DNA of 64,000 nucleotides, from contig CAZOHM010000008.1 of the NCBI GenBank assembly GCA_964579795.1, positions 1-64,000 on the forward strand, written 5' to 3'. A program made the position numbers and the translations under genes. Numbering within the stretch: position 1 is the first letter of the stretch; each line of letters begins with the position of its first letter. Of the stretch, positions 18,218-28,900 are shown piece by piece. Source of the DNA: JAEYFP01 sp964579795 (GTDB lineage: Bacteria > Bacillota > Clostridia > Lachnospirales > Lachnospiraceae). Under the pieces are notes generated by a model, which ran no database searches, was not told where the DNA came from, and was given only the letters and a program-made list of their open reading frames with translations.

Positions 18218-19867
18218 TTATATCGTAATCAGCCTGCTTCCCATATTTGTATACAGTCTATGTGAAATTGATATAACGGTTCTTCCGTCTACTGCACGCT
18301 TTAGAGCATCAAATACTTTTTGTTCTGTAAGTGTATCTAAATTGGCTGTGATTTCATCCAAAAGCATGACCGGCGGATCAGATACGACTGCTCTTGCTAT
18401 GGAAAGCAACTGCATCTGTCCCTGTGAAAATACTGCCTGACTGCAATCAGTATCATATCCATTCGGCATCTGTAAAATACTTTCATGCAGTCCGACAAGC
18501 GTTGCTGCCTTTATGACTTCCTCTCTGCTAATCTTCTCATCATAAAGGGAAATCTGATCTGCAACCGAACCTGGAACACAGTGAAAAGACTGCTCAACAT
18601 ATCCAAACAACTGTCGTTTCTCTTCATTTGGAATTTTGTAAGCATCCTGACCAAAAATCTGTACCATTCCAGCAGTTGGAGTATACATTCCCAAAAGCAA
18701 CTTGAAAATCGTACTTTTTCCTGCTCCTGTACGACCTGCTAGTGTTACAATTTCTCCTGTCTGAATAAAAAAAGTCAGATTCTCAAGCACTGTCTGATTT
18801 TCCTCATACGAAAAGCATACGTTGTCAAAGCAGATACCTTCTTTTTTGTGCGCTAAAAGCGTTTGTGTAGAAATCAATGGGTCTGTTTTCTGTATTTCCT
18901 TTTCAGAAAGCAGCTCATTAATCCGAGTCACCCCGGCTACAGCCGACTGGATATTCTGTATTTCCATTCCAATATCCTCAATTGGTGTAAATACTTTACT
19001 GACATACGAAATCACAGCAACTGCTGTGCCAACAGTCATCCCAAAAAACTCCTGCATCTGACCGCCTCTGGCAGACAGAATCATCAATACAGCAATCAAT
19101 ATTGTACTGATGATTACAATGATTGGTGAATATATCGAATCATACAAATTGGACCTTTCCATTGCCCGGTAACTCCTTTGAATTGATTCATCATACTTCT
19201 TTTCCATATATGCTTCTTTTTTCAGGCAATGAATTGTTCGAATATTCATAATGGTTTCCGGAATAAAATGATTGACTCTGCCAATTGCCTTTCGATTATC
19301 CTTTTGTGCAGCTAAAGTCCGTTTTTGAATGCTTCTTGTAAATACAAAAAGTATTGGTGCTGTAACTACTAACAGCAATCCAAGTCCAATGCTTTTCACA
19401 AAAATCACTGTTATCACGCTGCACACCTTGCAAATATCCACACACATACTGATAATTCCATTTGTAAACAAAGCCTCAATCGTGTCAACGTCATTTACAA
19501 ATCGCGATGTCGTTGTTCCGGCATCACTTGATGTAAAATAGGAAGCAGGCAGATAATTAAGCTTTCTGCACATTTCACTTCTCAGACCATGAGTGATTTT
19601 CTGTCCAAACACTGTAATTAACACTTCTTTTCCAGCATCAAACAGTCCTGCCAATGAAAAAATAAAAAAATAAAACAATGCCTGTTTTATTGCAATTACT
19701 TGATGTTTTGCAAGTCCATCAACCATTTTTTCCAAAAGCAATGGTGGAATGAGTGCCAGTACAATCGTTCCAGTTATTGCTAATGCTAACCCCATGGACA
19801 AAAACACATTGCCCTTTACTGTTTTTTTCACAACATGCATAAGGCCTCGTTTTTTATCATTTTTCAT
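18218..19867 (-). CDS. ABC exporter half-transporter, subunit with intact Walker B Glu but degenerate signature
   Basis: A 549-residue fused membrane/ATPase protein (six helices about 20-300, ATPase about 335-549). It has Walker A GRTGAGKST, Walker B VMLLDEIT with the catalytic Glu, H-loop ISHR, but a degenerate signature FSQGQ. Its partner encoded just upstream has the complementary defects, so the two form a heterodimer with one consensus and one degenerate ATP site, as in TM287/288-type exporters. Start at 19867 has GGAGGTGATC upstream and overlaps the partner's stop by 11 bases. Substrate unknown. Confidence 0.9.
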   Translation of the reverse strand: MKNDKKRGLMHVVKKTVKGNVFLSMGLALAITGTIVLALIPPLLLEKMVDGLAKHQVIAIKQALFYFFIFSLAGLFDAGKEVLITVFGQKITHGLRSEMCRKLNYLPASYFTSSDAGTTTSRFVNDVDTIEALFTNGIISMCVDICKVCSVITVIFVKSIGLGLLLVVTAPILFVFTRSIQKRTLAAQKDNRKAIGRVNHFIPETIMNIRTIHCLKKEAYMEKKYDESIQRSYRAMERSNLYDSIYSPIIVIISTILIAVLMILSARGGQMQEFFGMTVGTAVAVISYVSKVFTPIEDIGMEIQNIQSAVAGVTRINELLSEKEIQKTDPLISTQTLLAHKKEGICFDNVCFSYEENQTVLENLTFFIQTGEIVTLAGRTGAGKSTIFKLLLGMYTPTAGMVQIFGQDAYKIPNEEKRQLFGYVEQSFHCVPGSVADQISLYDEKISREEVIKAATLVGLHESILQMPNGYDTDCSQAVFSQGQMQLLSIARAVVSDPPVMLLDEITANLDTLTEQKVFDALKRAVDGRTVISISHRLYTNMGSRLITI

Positions 19868-21617
19868 CCAGATCACCTCCAAACTGCTGTGTTCTGAATA
19901 TTTCTGTATATCCCTGTTCTGTATTCATTATTTCCTCATGTGTGCCCACATGTACACGTCCATTTTCCATGAAAATCACCTGGTCAAACAATGGGAACAT
20001 TGTTATTCTATGAGAAATTACAATAATCACGGTATCTTTTGCCTGCTCACGCAGCCTTTTCACGATCTGGTGCTCTGTTTCAGAATCCACAGCGGAAAAC
20101 GGATCATCTAATACAAGAATTTTTCTTTTATGATAGATTGTTCTGGCAAGCGCAAGTCTCGCCTGCTGCCCGCCGGAAAGTCTGACACCCCCTGCACCAA
20201 TTTGCGTATCAATCCCATCTGACATACCGCTAATTTCCTGATCCAGACAAACTGTTAACAGGCTCTGCCAAACGTCTTTTTCCTCTCCATAACAGATATT
20301 CTGATGAATGGTATCACTCATAAGCTCCAGCTGGTGTCCCATATAGGATATCAGGCTGTTTCTTTCTTCATCGGTATATGTACATAATTCTTTTCCATTC
20401 ACCAGCACACTACCCTCATAGGGAGCTTCACACAAAAACACTTTTCCAAAGGTTGATTTTCCACAAGCGACCGTTCCGGTCACACCAATAATTTCTCCCT
20501 GCTTTGCTTTAAATGACAAATCACGAAATACTCTATTACTTCCGTCATATGAAAATGCCAGCTGTGAAATATCCAAATATGTCTGACTGGCTGCTTTACT
20601 AGCTGCCTCTGTAATCGTTTCTGTTTTCATTTCTGTATTAGTTTCTGTATTGGCTGTGCCCTCCTGTATCAGTGGCTTGATTCTTCTAAAGGACACCTGT
20701 GCTTTTTGAACTGCATTAAATAATTTTGCTACCTTCGCAGATCTGAGTCCTGCTTTTGCAAAGCAGAACATGTAGGAGGTAAAAGCAGCAATATTCCATG
20801 TGCACCAGCCTGTTCCGAGTACATTTCTTGCACCAAAATACAGCACAAACACAACACCTGTCATAGCTATAATATGATAAATTGGCTGAAGCGAATTTTC
20901 CCATATATTAGCCATGACTGCTGTCTTTTCATAGTGTTTCAAATGCTTCTCATAATCAGCATCACGATCTGCTTCTCTTCCGGTTAGCCGATATGTCATG
21001 GCACCAGATATACGTTCCATTGTCACATCGTTTAATACCCCAGCACATTTTTTATATTTTGCTTGATATTTGTACACATATACTTTCAGTCTTTCTGCAA
21101 TCAGATAAGCAGTGGGAGCAAATATACAGGAAATAAGAGTCAGCCGCCAGTCATAATACAGCATCATCACAAAATAAGCCGCCAAAGCGACTCCTGTATC
21201 AAACACCTCTGTAGTGAACTTACGCATTCCTTCCGCGCAGGCATCTACATCAGCTACCGCCTTTGTCATCAGACTTCCTGTACTTTCTTGATCCAGTACG
21301 GCCTTCTTCTGAAAAACAAGATGGTGATACAGCATATGCCGCATTTGACGACTAATATCATTTGCAAACCGACGTACATAAAAACGTTTTAAACATCTGC
21401 TTCCCTGTACGACAAGAATTACAGAGACATAGACAAGTGCAAGAACCAGCATATCTGAAAACACTGCTTTCCTGCTGACTATATCAAACAATTTCTGTAC
21501 AAGCTGACCTTCAAAATATACACCTGCTGAAAGTCCGGCATTATATATAATTCCAAAAACCGTTACAAATATCAACGGAACTATCTCTTTTTTAATGTAA
21601 TAAGACAGTTTTTCCAA
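19857..21617 (-). CDS. ABC exporter half-transporter, subunit with canonical signature but Walker B Asp
   Basis: A 586-residue fused permease/ATPase (membrane part to about 320, ATPase about 350-580). Walker A is GTVACGKST and the signature LSGGQQ is canonical, but Walker B reads ILVLDDPFS, with Asp where the catalytic Glu should be. This makes it the complement of the next gene and marks a heterodimeric exporter. A Thr/Glu-rich linker (about 325-345) joins the halves. The start is TTG at 21617 with AGGAGAAAAAAG in front, and the site overlaps the argS stop, so it is translationally linked to argS. Substrate unknown. Confidence 0.9.
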   Translation of the reverse strand: MEKLSYYIKKEIVPLIFVTVFGIIYNAGLSAGVYFEGQLVQKLFDIVSRKAVFSDMLVLALVYVSVILVVQGSRCLKRFYVRRFANDISRQMRHMLYHHLVFQKKAVLDQESTGSLMTKAVADVDACAEGMRKFTTEVFDTGVALAAYFVMMLYYDWRLTLISCIFAPTAYLIAERLKVYVYKYQAKYKKCAGVLNDVTMERISGAMTYRLTGREADRDADYEKHLKHYEKTAVMANIWENSLQPIYHIIAMTGVVFVLYFGARNVLGTGWCTWNIAAFTSYMFCFAKAGLRSAKVAKLFNAVQKAQVSFRRIKPLIQEGTANTETNTEMKTETITEAASKAASQTYLDISQLAFSYDGSNRVFRDLSFKAKQGEIIGVTGTVACGKSTFGKVFLCEAPYEGSVLVNGKELCTYTDEERNSLISYMGHQLELMSDTIHQNICYGEEKDVWQSLLTVCLDQEISGMSDGIDTQIGAGGVRLSGGQQARLALARTIYHKRKILVLDDPFSAVDSETEHQIVKRLREQAKDTVIIVISHRITMFPLFDQVIFMENGRVHVGTHEEIMNTEQGYTEIFRTQQFGGDLDEK

Positions 21618-21627
21618 CTTTTTTCTC

Positions 21628-23400
21628 CTACATTCGTTCAGGTGCTGAAAATCCCAAAAGATCTATCCCTGTTTCAAGAACTTTTTTTGTCACGGCAAGC
21701 AGTGCAATCCATGCAGACTGTCGTTGTGCATCTTCTTCGCCAAGTATTTTATTCTCATGATAGAAACGATTAAACGCGTTGGCCACATCATAAATATATG
21801 CGCATATTTTATGTGGTGCAATTTCTTCATAGGCTGTCTGTATCACACTGTTAAATTTAGTGAGTTCAAGCATCAGCGCCTTATCAGAATCATTCTGTGC
21901 TTCTCCTATTGGCAGACTTTCAGGTGCAGCTGTGTTTGTCATATTCTGATATTTTGTGAGAATCGACTTGATACGGACAATTGTGTATAAAACATAAGGT
22001 CCTGTATTTCCCTCAAATGATGTGAATTTATCAATATCAAACACATAATCTTTTGTTGCCTGATTAGAAAGGTCTCCATATTTCACAGCAGCTAATGCTA
22101 CTATTTTAGCTGTTTTACGTGCTTCTTCCTCCTCTACTTCATGGTTTTCAGTAATTTTGCGATACATTTCCTCGTTGATATCAGAAATCAATGTCTCTAA
22201 GCGCATTACTCCGCCATCTCTTGTTTTAAAAGGCTTTCCATCTTTCCCGTTCATTGTCCCGAACCCAAGAAAATCAAGCTGTACTCTGTCTTCTACAATA
22301 CCTGCCTTCTTTGCGCAACGAAATACCTGAACAAAATGCATATCCTGACGTTTGTCAACTACATAAATAATCTGGTCAGGATTCAATTCCTTTCTTCTTT
22401 CCACAAGGGTAGCTAGATCAGTCGTTGTATAGAGGGCTGCTCCGTCTGATTTTAAAATCATACAAGGCGGAACTTCCTTTGTATCCGTTTCTTCCTTTAC
22501 ATCAACAACAAGTGCATTGTCGCTCTCATAAGCAAGCTTGTCAGCTTTCAACTGCTCAACAAGTGGTGGAATATAAGACTGTACATCAGATTCACCCTTC
22601 CACCATTCAAAGGATACATTCAGATTTGCATAATTCTTTTTTAAATCTGCAACAGATACCGCCATAATATGTTCCCATAAAGCCCGGTATCCCCTATTTC
22701 CGCTTTGCAGCAGAAGTGTTGCATTCATTGCCTTGTCCTTATATGCTTCGTCCTCTTTGGATTTCTTACTGGCTGTTGGGTATATTTCTTCCAGTTCAGA
22801 AATAGTAAACGGCGCACTCTCAGGATAGCTTCCCGTAAAATTCTCATCAAAATACGGCAGCTGCGGCTGACGCTCTTTCAATTCTGTAATAATCAGCCCC
22901 ATCTGCAGTCCCCAGTCGCCCAGATGAATATCACCAATAACCTGATTTCCCATATAGCGGCAGATTCTCTTTACGCTCTCGCCTATAATTGCAGATCTCA
23001 AATGACCAACATGCAATGGCTTTGCAACATTCGGTCCACCAAAATCAACAAGAATTGTATGTGGATTTTCCATCTTTTCCAAACCAAGTTTTGCATCCTT
23101 ATGCATTTCTTCCACATAGTCTCTCAAAAATGCAGTTCCAAGCTTAAGATTCAAAAACCCGGGCGTGACTGCCTCAACTGCCGAAAATATCTGCTGATCG
23201 TCAATCGCCTTTGCAACATCATTTGCAATCATAATAGGTGCCTTCTTATATTCCTTTGCAGCAGCCATTGCTCCATTACACTGGAATTCACACAAGTCAG
23301 GTCTGTTAGACAGTGTCACCTTCCCATATTTTTTATCATAACCCGCCTTTTCAAAGGCAGTTTCCATTTCTTCCGAAATCTGGGCTAATAATGTTTTCAT
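21628..23400 (-). CDS. argS: Arginyl-tRNA synthetase
   Basis: Class I synthetase charging tRNA-Arg, 590 residues. It has the N-terminal Add1 domain, the catalytic NVAKPLHVGHLRSAIIGE (HIGH-equivalent HVGH), the GDIHLGDWGLQMG segment, YTTTDLATLVERR, and the C-terminal anticodon-binding DALR domain beginning near FNSVIQTAYEEI. No KMSK is needed in this enzyme. AAGGAGTAAGG precedes the ATG. It follows dapF-like by 82 bases and is followed at 10 bases by the ABC exporter pair, an unusual partner. Confidence 0.95.
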   Translation of the reverse strand: MKTLLAQISEEMETAFEKAGYDKKYGKVTLSNRPDLCEFQCNGAMAAAKEYKKAPIMIANDVAKAIDDQQIFSAVEAVTPGFLNLKLGTAFLRDYVEEMHKDAKLGLEKMENPHTILVDFGGPNVAKPLHVGHLRSAIIGESVKRICRYMGNQVIGDIHLGDWGLQMGLIITELKERQPQLPYFDENFTGSYPESAPFTISELEEIYPTASKKSKEDEAYKDKAMNATLLLQSGNRGYRALWEHIMAVSVADLKKNYANLNVSFEWWKGESDVQSYIPPLVEQLKADKLAYESDNALVVDVKEETDTKEVPPCMILKSDGAALYTTTDLATLVERRKELNPDQIIYVVDKRQDMHFVQVFRCAKKAGIVEDRVQLDFLGFGTMNGKDGKPFKTRDGGVMRLETLISDINEEMYRKITENHEVEEEEARKTAKIVALAAVKYGDLSNQATKDYVFDIDKFTSFEGNTGPYVLYTIVRIKSILTKYQNMTNTAAPESLPIGEAQNDSDKALMLELTKFNSVIQTAYEEIAPHKICAYIYDVANAFNRFYHENKILGEEDAQRQSAWIALLAVTKKVLETGIDLLGFSAPERM

Positions 23401-23482
23401 TTTTCCTTACTCCTTATAGATAATTTCCAGTACTTTTCATAACTATAAATTTACCATAAAAAGAAGGAAAAATATACTCCTT

Positions 23483-24334
23483 TCATGCAAAAAAATCTGA
23501 GGCCAGAGAAATATCTCCAATATAAGTGACACTTCCTGTCAAGGAAACCGTTCCATCTTCATTCACAAGCACTTCCAGAATACCACCTGGCATATGCACC
23601 GACACTGCTGCATCTGTAAGTCCCATTCGATAGCCAGCCGCTGCTGCTGCACATGCACTTGTACCGGAAGCGAGTGTATAACCTGCACCACGCTCATAGA
23701 TTTCTATCTCAAGATTATGCCTGTCAACAACGTGGCAAAGTTGCATATTCATTCGTTCCGGAAACTGTTCACAATTTTCTACATACGGTCCAAGCTCCAT
23801 TGCTGTTTCTTTTGTCACCTTTTCCATCATAATTACACAATGAGGATTTCCTACAGAAACACATGTCACATTATATAGCCGATCATGAAACATCATTGAT
23901 TCATTCATTATTTCACGTTCTTCACCCGTTACCGGAATCTGTCCTGATGCAAACGATGCGCTGCCCATATTAACACGAATATCTGTACCCCGCATATTCA
24001 AAAATTCCACTTCCACAGTTCCTCCCAATGTATCAAGGGAAAACGGGCTTTTACGAACATACCCTTTATCCAGTAAATATTTTCCGAAAATACGAATACC
24101 GTTTCCTGACTTTTCTGCCTCGGAACCATCCGGATTATAGATCTTTACACTGATTCTCCCATCATTCATAAACGGTCCAAATAAAATCCCATCTGAACCG
24201 GCACCAAAATTCCTGTTACAAATTTTCTGGATCCGGTCAGTATTCAGTTCTATTTCTGTTCTATTTGGGTCAATCACAAGATAATCATTTCCAAGTCCCT
24301 GATATTTGCTCATTATTAATTGTTCCATTTTCAT
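23483..24334 (-). CDS. Diaminopimelate epimerase homologue with both catalytic Cys replaced by Ser
   Basis: A 283-residue DapF-fold protein. The two-domain architecture is intact (KYQGLGNDYLV at the start, FGAGSDGILFG, YNPDGSEAEKSGNGIRIFGKY, VGNPHCVIMME, ERGAGYTLASGTSACAAAAA). In DapF the two catalytic residues are cysteines in MCGNGIRCF and ACGTGACA. Here both are Ser: S76 (codon TCA at 24107-24109) and S223 (codon TCC at 23666-23668). Both changes are direct codon reads, and flanking residues remain conserved, so this is not decay. Cys-dependent two-base epimerisation of DAP is therefore doubtful. It may act on another substrate or by another mechanism. It is divergent from an AraC regulator and upstream of argS. 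Confidence 0.85.
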   Translation of the reverse strand: MKMEQLIMSKYQGLGNDYLVIDPNRTEIELNTDRIQKICNRNFGAGSDGILFGPFMNDGRISVKIYNPDGSEAEKSGNGIRIFGKYLLDKGYVRKSPFSLDTLGGTVEVEFLNMRGTDIRVNMGSASFASGQIPVTGEEREIMNESMMFHDRLYNVTCVSVGNPHCVIMMEKVTKETAMELGPYVENCEQFPERMNMQLCHVVDRHNLEIEIYERGAGYTLASGTSACAAAAAGYRMGLTDAAVSVHMPGGILEVLVNEDGTVSLTGSVTYIGDISLASDFFA

Positions 24335-24441
24335 TCCCCTTTCTCACTCTGCCTTCTGCTTTACAGATATTCATTTTGTTCATCTAATTTTAGTATATGT
24401 TTTTATTTTTGCAATTAATATTGTTATTCTTGTCTGAAACA

Positions 24442-24470
24442 TTGCATAAAATGCTTGCGTGTGATACAAT
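24442..24470 (+). promoter_or_regulatory. Promoter of the AraC regulator
   Basis: TTGCAT, 17 bases, TACAAT, about 55 bases upstream of the ATG at 24523. Confidence 0.55.
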
Positions 24471-24522
24471 ACAGCATAGATTCAACATATTCAGACAGAA
24501 AGAATTGAGGGGGCAGCAAATC

Positions 24523-25344
24523 ATGCAAAAATCAGGTTATCTATACCAAAATTTCCGTCTCTTCCATCTGCGGGACAAAAAGAATCGGAGCTTTGAATAC
24601 CATTATCACGACTTCCATAAAATCATTATTTTTTTATCAGGAAATGTAACCTATTTGATTGAAGGAAAATCCTATGCGCTCAAATCCTGGGATATTCTAC
24701 TTGTCAGTCAGCATGCGATTCACAAGCCAATTATTGACCCGACTACCTATTATGAACGTATCGTAATCTGGATTGATAAAAACTATATGGAGCAGTCTCC
24801 TTCTGACTTGACAGCATGCTTTCAGAAAGCCTCCGAACGTTGTTTTAATCTAATTCGACTTTCAAGTGGACTGATTGATCGATTAAAAAGCACGGTGCGC
24901 TCTCTTGAGTTGAGTTTATCTGAAAATGAAGTGGAATTTGGCCATGAACTTCTGACAGAATCGTTGTTTCGTGAACTAATGATTTATATCAATCGAATAT
25001 ACCTTGGAAAGAAATATGAAAAAGAACCAGAAGCGTTAAAATTTGATAAGCGAATCGAAGAAATCTTAAAATATATCCATACACATCTTAGCGAAGATCT
25101 GACACTGGAGCAGCTTGCTGATACATTTTATCTAAGCAAATACTATTTGATGCATAAATTCAAAGAAGAGACAGGATATACAATCCATAACTATATTCTG
25201 CAAAAGCGTCTGCTGCTTGTAAACAGGCTTCACACAGAAGGTATGCCCATTACAAAAGCCGCACTGACTGGCGGCTTTAAGGATTACTCAACATACTATA
25301 GAGCTGCTAAACGAGATCTTTCAAATTCGTATGCAGACTCATGA
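24523..25344 (+). CDS. AraC-family transcriptional regulator
   Basis: A 273-residue regulator with an N-terminal cupin half (HYHDFHKIIIFLSG, then YALKSWDILLVSQHAIH) and a C-terminal AraC DNA-binding domain (LTLEQLADTFYLSKYYLMHKF and ITKAALTGGFKDYSTYYRAAKR). The ATG at 24523 follows GAGGGGGCAG; the reading frame extends upstream to 24397 but that segment overlaps the promoter. It is divergent from the Ser/Ser DapF homologue, with 188 bases between starts, so it may regulate dapF-argS-ABC. Its inducer is unknown. Confidence 0.88.
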   Translation: MQKSGYLYQNFRLFHLRDKKNRSFEYHYHDFHKIIIFLSGNVTYLIEGKSYALKSWDILLVSQHAIHKPIIDPTTYYERIVIWIDKNYMEQSPSDLTACFQKASERCFNLIRLSSGLIDRLKSTVRSLELSLSENEVEFGHELLTESLFRELMIYINRIYLGKKYEKEPEALKFDKRIEEILKYIHTHLSEDLTLEQLADTFYLSKYYLMHKFKEETGYTIHNYILQKRLLLVNRLHTEGMPITKAALTGGFKDYSTYYRAAKRDLSNSYADS

Positions 25345-25353
25345 TTTGATAAT

Positions 25354-25995
25354 TCATTTTGCGTTTTCTGTTTCGGATTTTTGTCTCCTCGAATACACGC
25401 AGCCACAGTAATTCTGTCTGTACAAACCATATTTTTCAGAGAGCTGTACAGACTGTTTGTATCCGTCCTTCTTTTTAAAATCAGATGGCAAATGTAACAC
25501 ACCCATCTCGCGTCCGATTTGTTCACCAATTTCATTTATTCTGGCAGCATTTTTAAGTGGGCTGATTGTTAGAGTCGTTGTGAAATAATCAAATCCATTC
25601 TGCTTTGCAATTTTTACACTCTCGCGAAGTCTGTACTCATAGCATTTCATGCAGCGCTCACCACCTTCCGGTGCCTGCTCAAGTCCCTTTGACAGCTCAA
25701 AAAACACTTCCGGATGATAGTCTCCTTCCAGATATGAAATAGAATAATGATTTTCCCTGTTCAATGTCTCAATTAACCGTTTCTGCTCTGACGCCCTTTT
25801 TATATATTCATCTTGCGGATAAATATTAGGATTAAAATAAAACACTGTTATTTCAAAGTATTGTGCCAGATACAGCAAACAATAGCTGCTGCATGGAGCG
25901 CAGCAGCTATGTAACAGCAATTTAGGCATTGTCTGTTTTGTTTTTATTTCAGAAAGCAGTTCATCCAGCTTTTTCTGATAATTAATTACATTCAT
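25354..25995 (-). CDS. queH: Epoxyqueuosine reductase QueH
   Basis: Last step of queuosine tRNA modification, reducing epoxyqueuosine to queuosine; QueH is the iron-sulfur, cobalamin-independent enzyme (former DUF208). The protein (213 residues) has the cluster-binding cysteines in HSCCAPCSS (C31, C32, C35), the GGERCMKCYEYR motif, DFKKKDGYKQS, and the final YRQNYCGC. It overlaps the purL stop by 4 bases, so it is translationally coupled. The plus-strand AraC gene ends 9 bases away, with no clear terminator between. Confidence 0.92.
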   Translation of the reverse strand: MNVINYQKKLDELLSEIKTKQTMPKLLLHSCCAPCSSYCLLYLAQYFEITVFYFNPNIYPQDEYIKRASEQKRLIETLNRENHYSISYLEGDYHPEVFFELSKGLEQAPEGGERCMKCYEYRLRESVKIAKQNGFDYFTTTLTISPLKNAARINEIGEQIGREMGVLHLPSDFKKKDGYKQSVQLSEKYGLYRQNYCGCVYSRRQKSETENAK

Positions 25996-28900
25996 TTAAA
26001 ATACTCCACACCTGATTCAAAAATCATCATATCCTTGTCACCATAAATATTCATGGCAACACTGTCGCCTCGTCGTTCAGAATGTCCCATCTTTCCAAAG
26101 CATCTTCCGTCCGGACTAGTAATTCCCTCTATTGCCATATAGGAACCATTGATATTCCATTCTTCATCCATGGAAATGTTCCCATTAATATCAACATACT
26201 GTGTTGCAACCTGACCGTTTGCGAACAGCTTCTTCATCCACTCTTCATTTGCAACAAATCGTCCTTCACCATGAGAAGCAGGGATGACATATGTCTTTCC
26301 AAGCTCTGCTTTTGACAGCCATGGGGATTTGTTTGATACTACTTTGGTATATACCATTTTTGAAATATGACGGTTAATTGTATTAAATGTCAAGGTTGGA
26401 GACTGCTCTGTCTGATCCTGAATTTCACCTGTCGGAACAAGACCAAGCTTAACAAGTGCCTGGAAACCATTACAAATACCAAGTACCAGTCCATCACGCT
26501 GATTCAGCAAATCAGAAACCGCTTCTCTGATAGCGGCATTTCTAAATGCTGTTGCAAAAAACTTGGCAGATCCGTCAGGCTCATCTCCGGCTGAAAATCC
26601 ACCAGGGAACATGATAATCTGTGCCTGTCTGATATTCTTTTCATACACTGCAACAGAATCTCTGATATCCTGCGCTGTCATATTAGTAAATACCTTGGTC
26701 ACAACAGATGCGCCTGCACTCTCAAAAGCTTTTGCACTGTCATATTCACAATTCGTTCCCGGAAATACAGGAATAAACACTGTTGGCTTTGCAACCCTGT
26801 TCTTGCAGACATATACCTTGTCAGCTGTAAACAGCTTTGTTTCAATTTTTTCTGTATTGTTTTCCGCCTTTGTCGGAAATACCTTTTCCAAAGTACCGCT
26901 CCATGCTTCCAATGCTTCCTTCATGGAAATTGACATGTTTTGATATGCAAATCCCGCGTTCTCTGTCACTTCACCAATTACAGTATAGGTCACTGCAAGC
27001 TTTCCAACACGATCTGCTGGGACTTCTGCAACAAGTGCTCCAAATCCGGCTTTGAATAAGTCCTCCAAAGCAACATTGTGCTCTATCTTAACTCCAAGTC
27101 CATTTCCAAAAGCCATTTTGCTGACTGCTGCAGCAATACCCTTTCCATCCAATGCATATGCAGAAACAATATTTCCGTTCTGAATATCCTGATGGAATTT
27201 TTCATAGGCATTCATAATTTCTGAATAGCATGGTAAATCATATGCATCCCTGTCAATCTGCATCAAGATAATCTTACTTCCTGCATGCTTAAACTCCGGA
27301 GTAATAATATCCTTTTCCTTCGCAACATCTACAGCAAAAGAAACAAGTGTCGGAGGCACATCAATTTCATTGAAGGTACCGGACATACTGTCCTTCCCAC
27401 CAATTGATGCGAGTCCAAATCCTAGCTGTGCATCAAATGCACCTAATAACGCAGAAAATGGCTGACTCCATCTAGATGCCTCTTCTGTCATCCTTCTGAA
27501 ATATTCCTGGAACGTAAATCTGATTTTCTTATAGTCACCGCCTGCTGCCACAATCCTTGCAATAGATTCCAGTACCGCATAAACGGCACCATGATATGGG
27601 CTCCAGGATGATAGGTATGGATCAAATCCGCAGCTCATCATTGTAACAACGTCTGTTTTCCCTTTGAGTACTGGAAGCTTTGCAACCATAGTCTGTGTCT
27701 CACTCAGCTGATACTTTCCACCATATGGCATAAACACAGAGCCTGCGCCAATTGATGCGTCAAACATCTCAACAAGTCCCTTTTGAGAGCATACATTCAA
27801 ATCACTTAATGTTGAAAGCCATGCTCCTCTTACATCTTTACTTTTGAGTGACTCTTCCACAGCAGGAATCTCAGGCTTTGCAAAAAACGTATCTGTTTCC
27901 TTTGGCATGTTTACTTTCACTTTTGTTTCCTGATGCGCTCCGTTTGTATCAAGAAATGCTCTGGACAGATTCACAATTTCCTTATCTCTCCACAATAGAA
28001 CAAGTCTTGGAGATTCTGTTACAACTGCGACCTCAACTGCCTCCAGATTTTCCTCCTGTGCATATGCTAAAAACTGCGCTGTATCCTGCGGGGAAACTAC
28101 AACTGCCATTCTTTCCTGTGACTCTGAAATTGCCAGTTCTGTTCCATCCAGACCGGCATATTTCTTAGGAACTTTATCAAGATTGATTCTTAATCCGTCA
28201 GCAAGCTCTCCGATTGCAACAGAGACACCGCCTGCACCAAAATCATTACATTTTTTAATTAGTCTGCTGACCTCTTCTCTTCTAAACAGTCTCTGCAGCT
28301 TTCTTTCTGTCGGAGCATTTCCCTTTTGAACCTCTGCACCACATGTTTCAATTGACTGTTCTGTGTGAACCTTGGAAGATCCTGTTGCTCCGCCACAGCC
28401 ATCACGGCCGGTTCTGCCGCCAAGCAGAATAATAATATCTCCCGGATCCGATGATTCCCTGATAACATTTTTGCGTGGTGCTGCACCCATGACTGCACCA
28501 ATTTCCATTCTTTTTGCAACATAATCAGGATGATAGATTTCTTTTACATATCCAGTAGCCAACCCAATCTGATTGCCGTATGAGGAATACCCACTCGCAG
28601 CACCTCTGACAAGTTTTTTCTGCGGGAGTTTTCCGCGAAGCGTTTTGCCAAGGGAAACTGTCGGATCAGCAGCACCTGTTACTCGCATTGCCTGATAAAC
28701 ATAAGATCTTCCCGAAAGAGGATCTCTGATTGCTCCTCCAAGGCAGGTCGCAGCTCCACCAAACGGTTCAATCTCTGTTGGATGGTTATGTGTTTCATTT
28801 TTAAAGCAGACTAGCCATTCCTCTGTTTTTCCGTCAATGTCTACCGGTACAACAATTGAACAGGCATTAATTTCATCAGACTCTTCCATGTCATGCAGCT

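Noticed and set aside
22425..23388. Plus-strand frames of 80 and 227 codons
   Set aside because: Antisense to argS, which carries unmistakable synthetase motifs; the plus frames have Leu/Cys/His-rich shadow composition.
23401..23482. Search for an Arg T-box before argS
   Set aside because: The 82-base gap lacks the GGAACC T-box core and a terminator.
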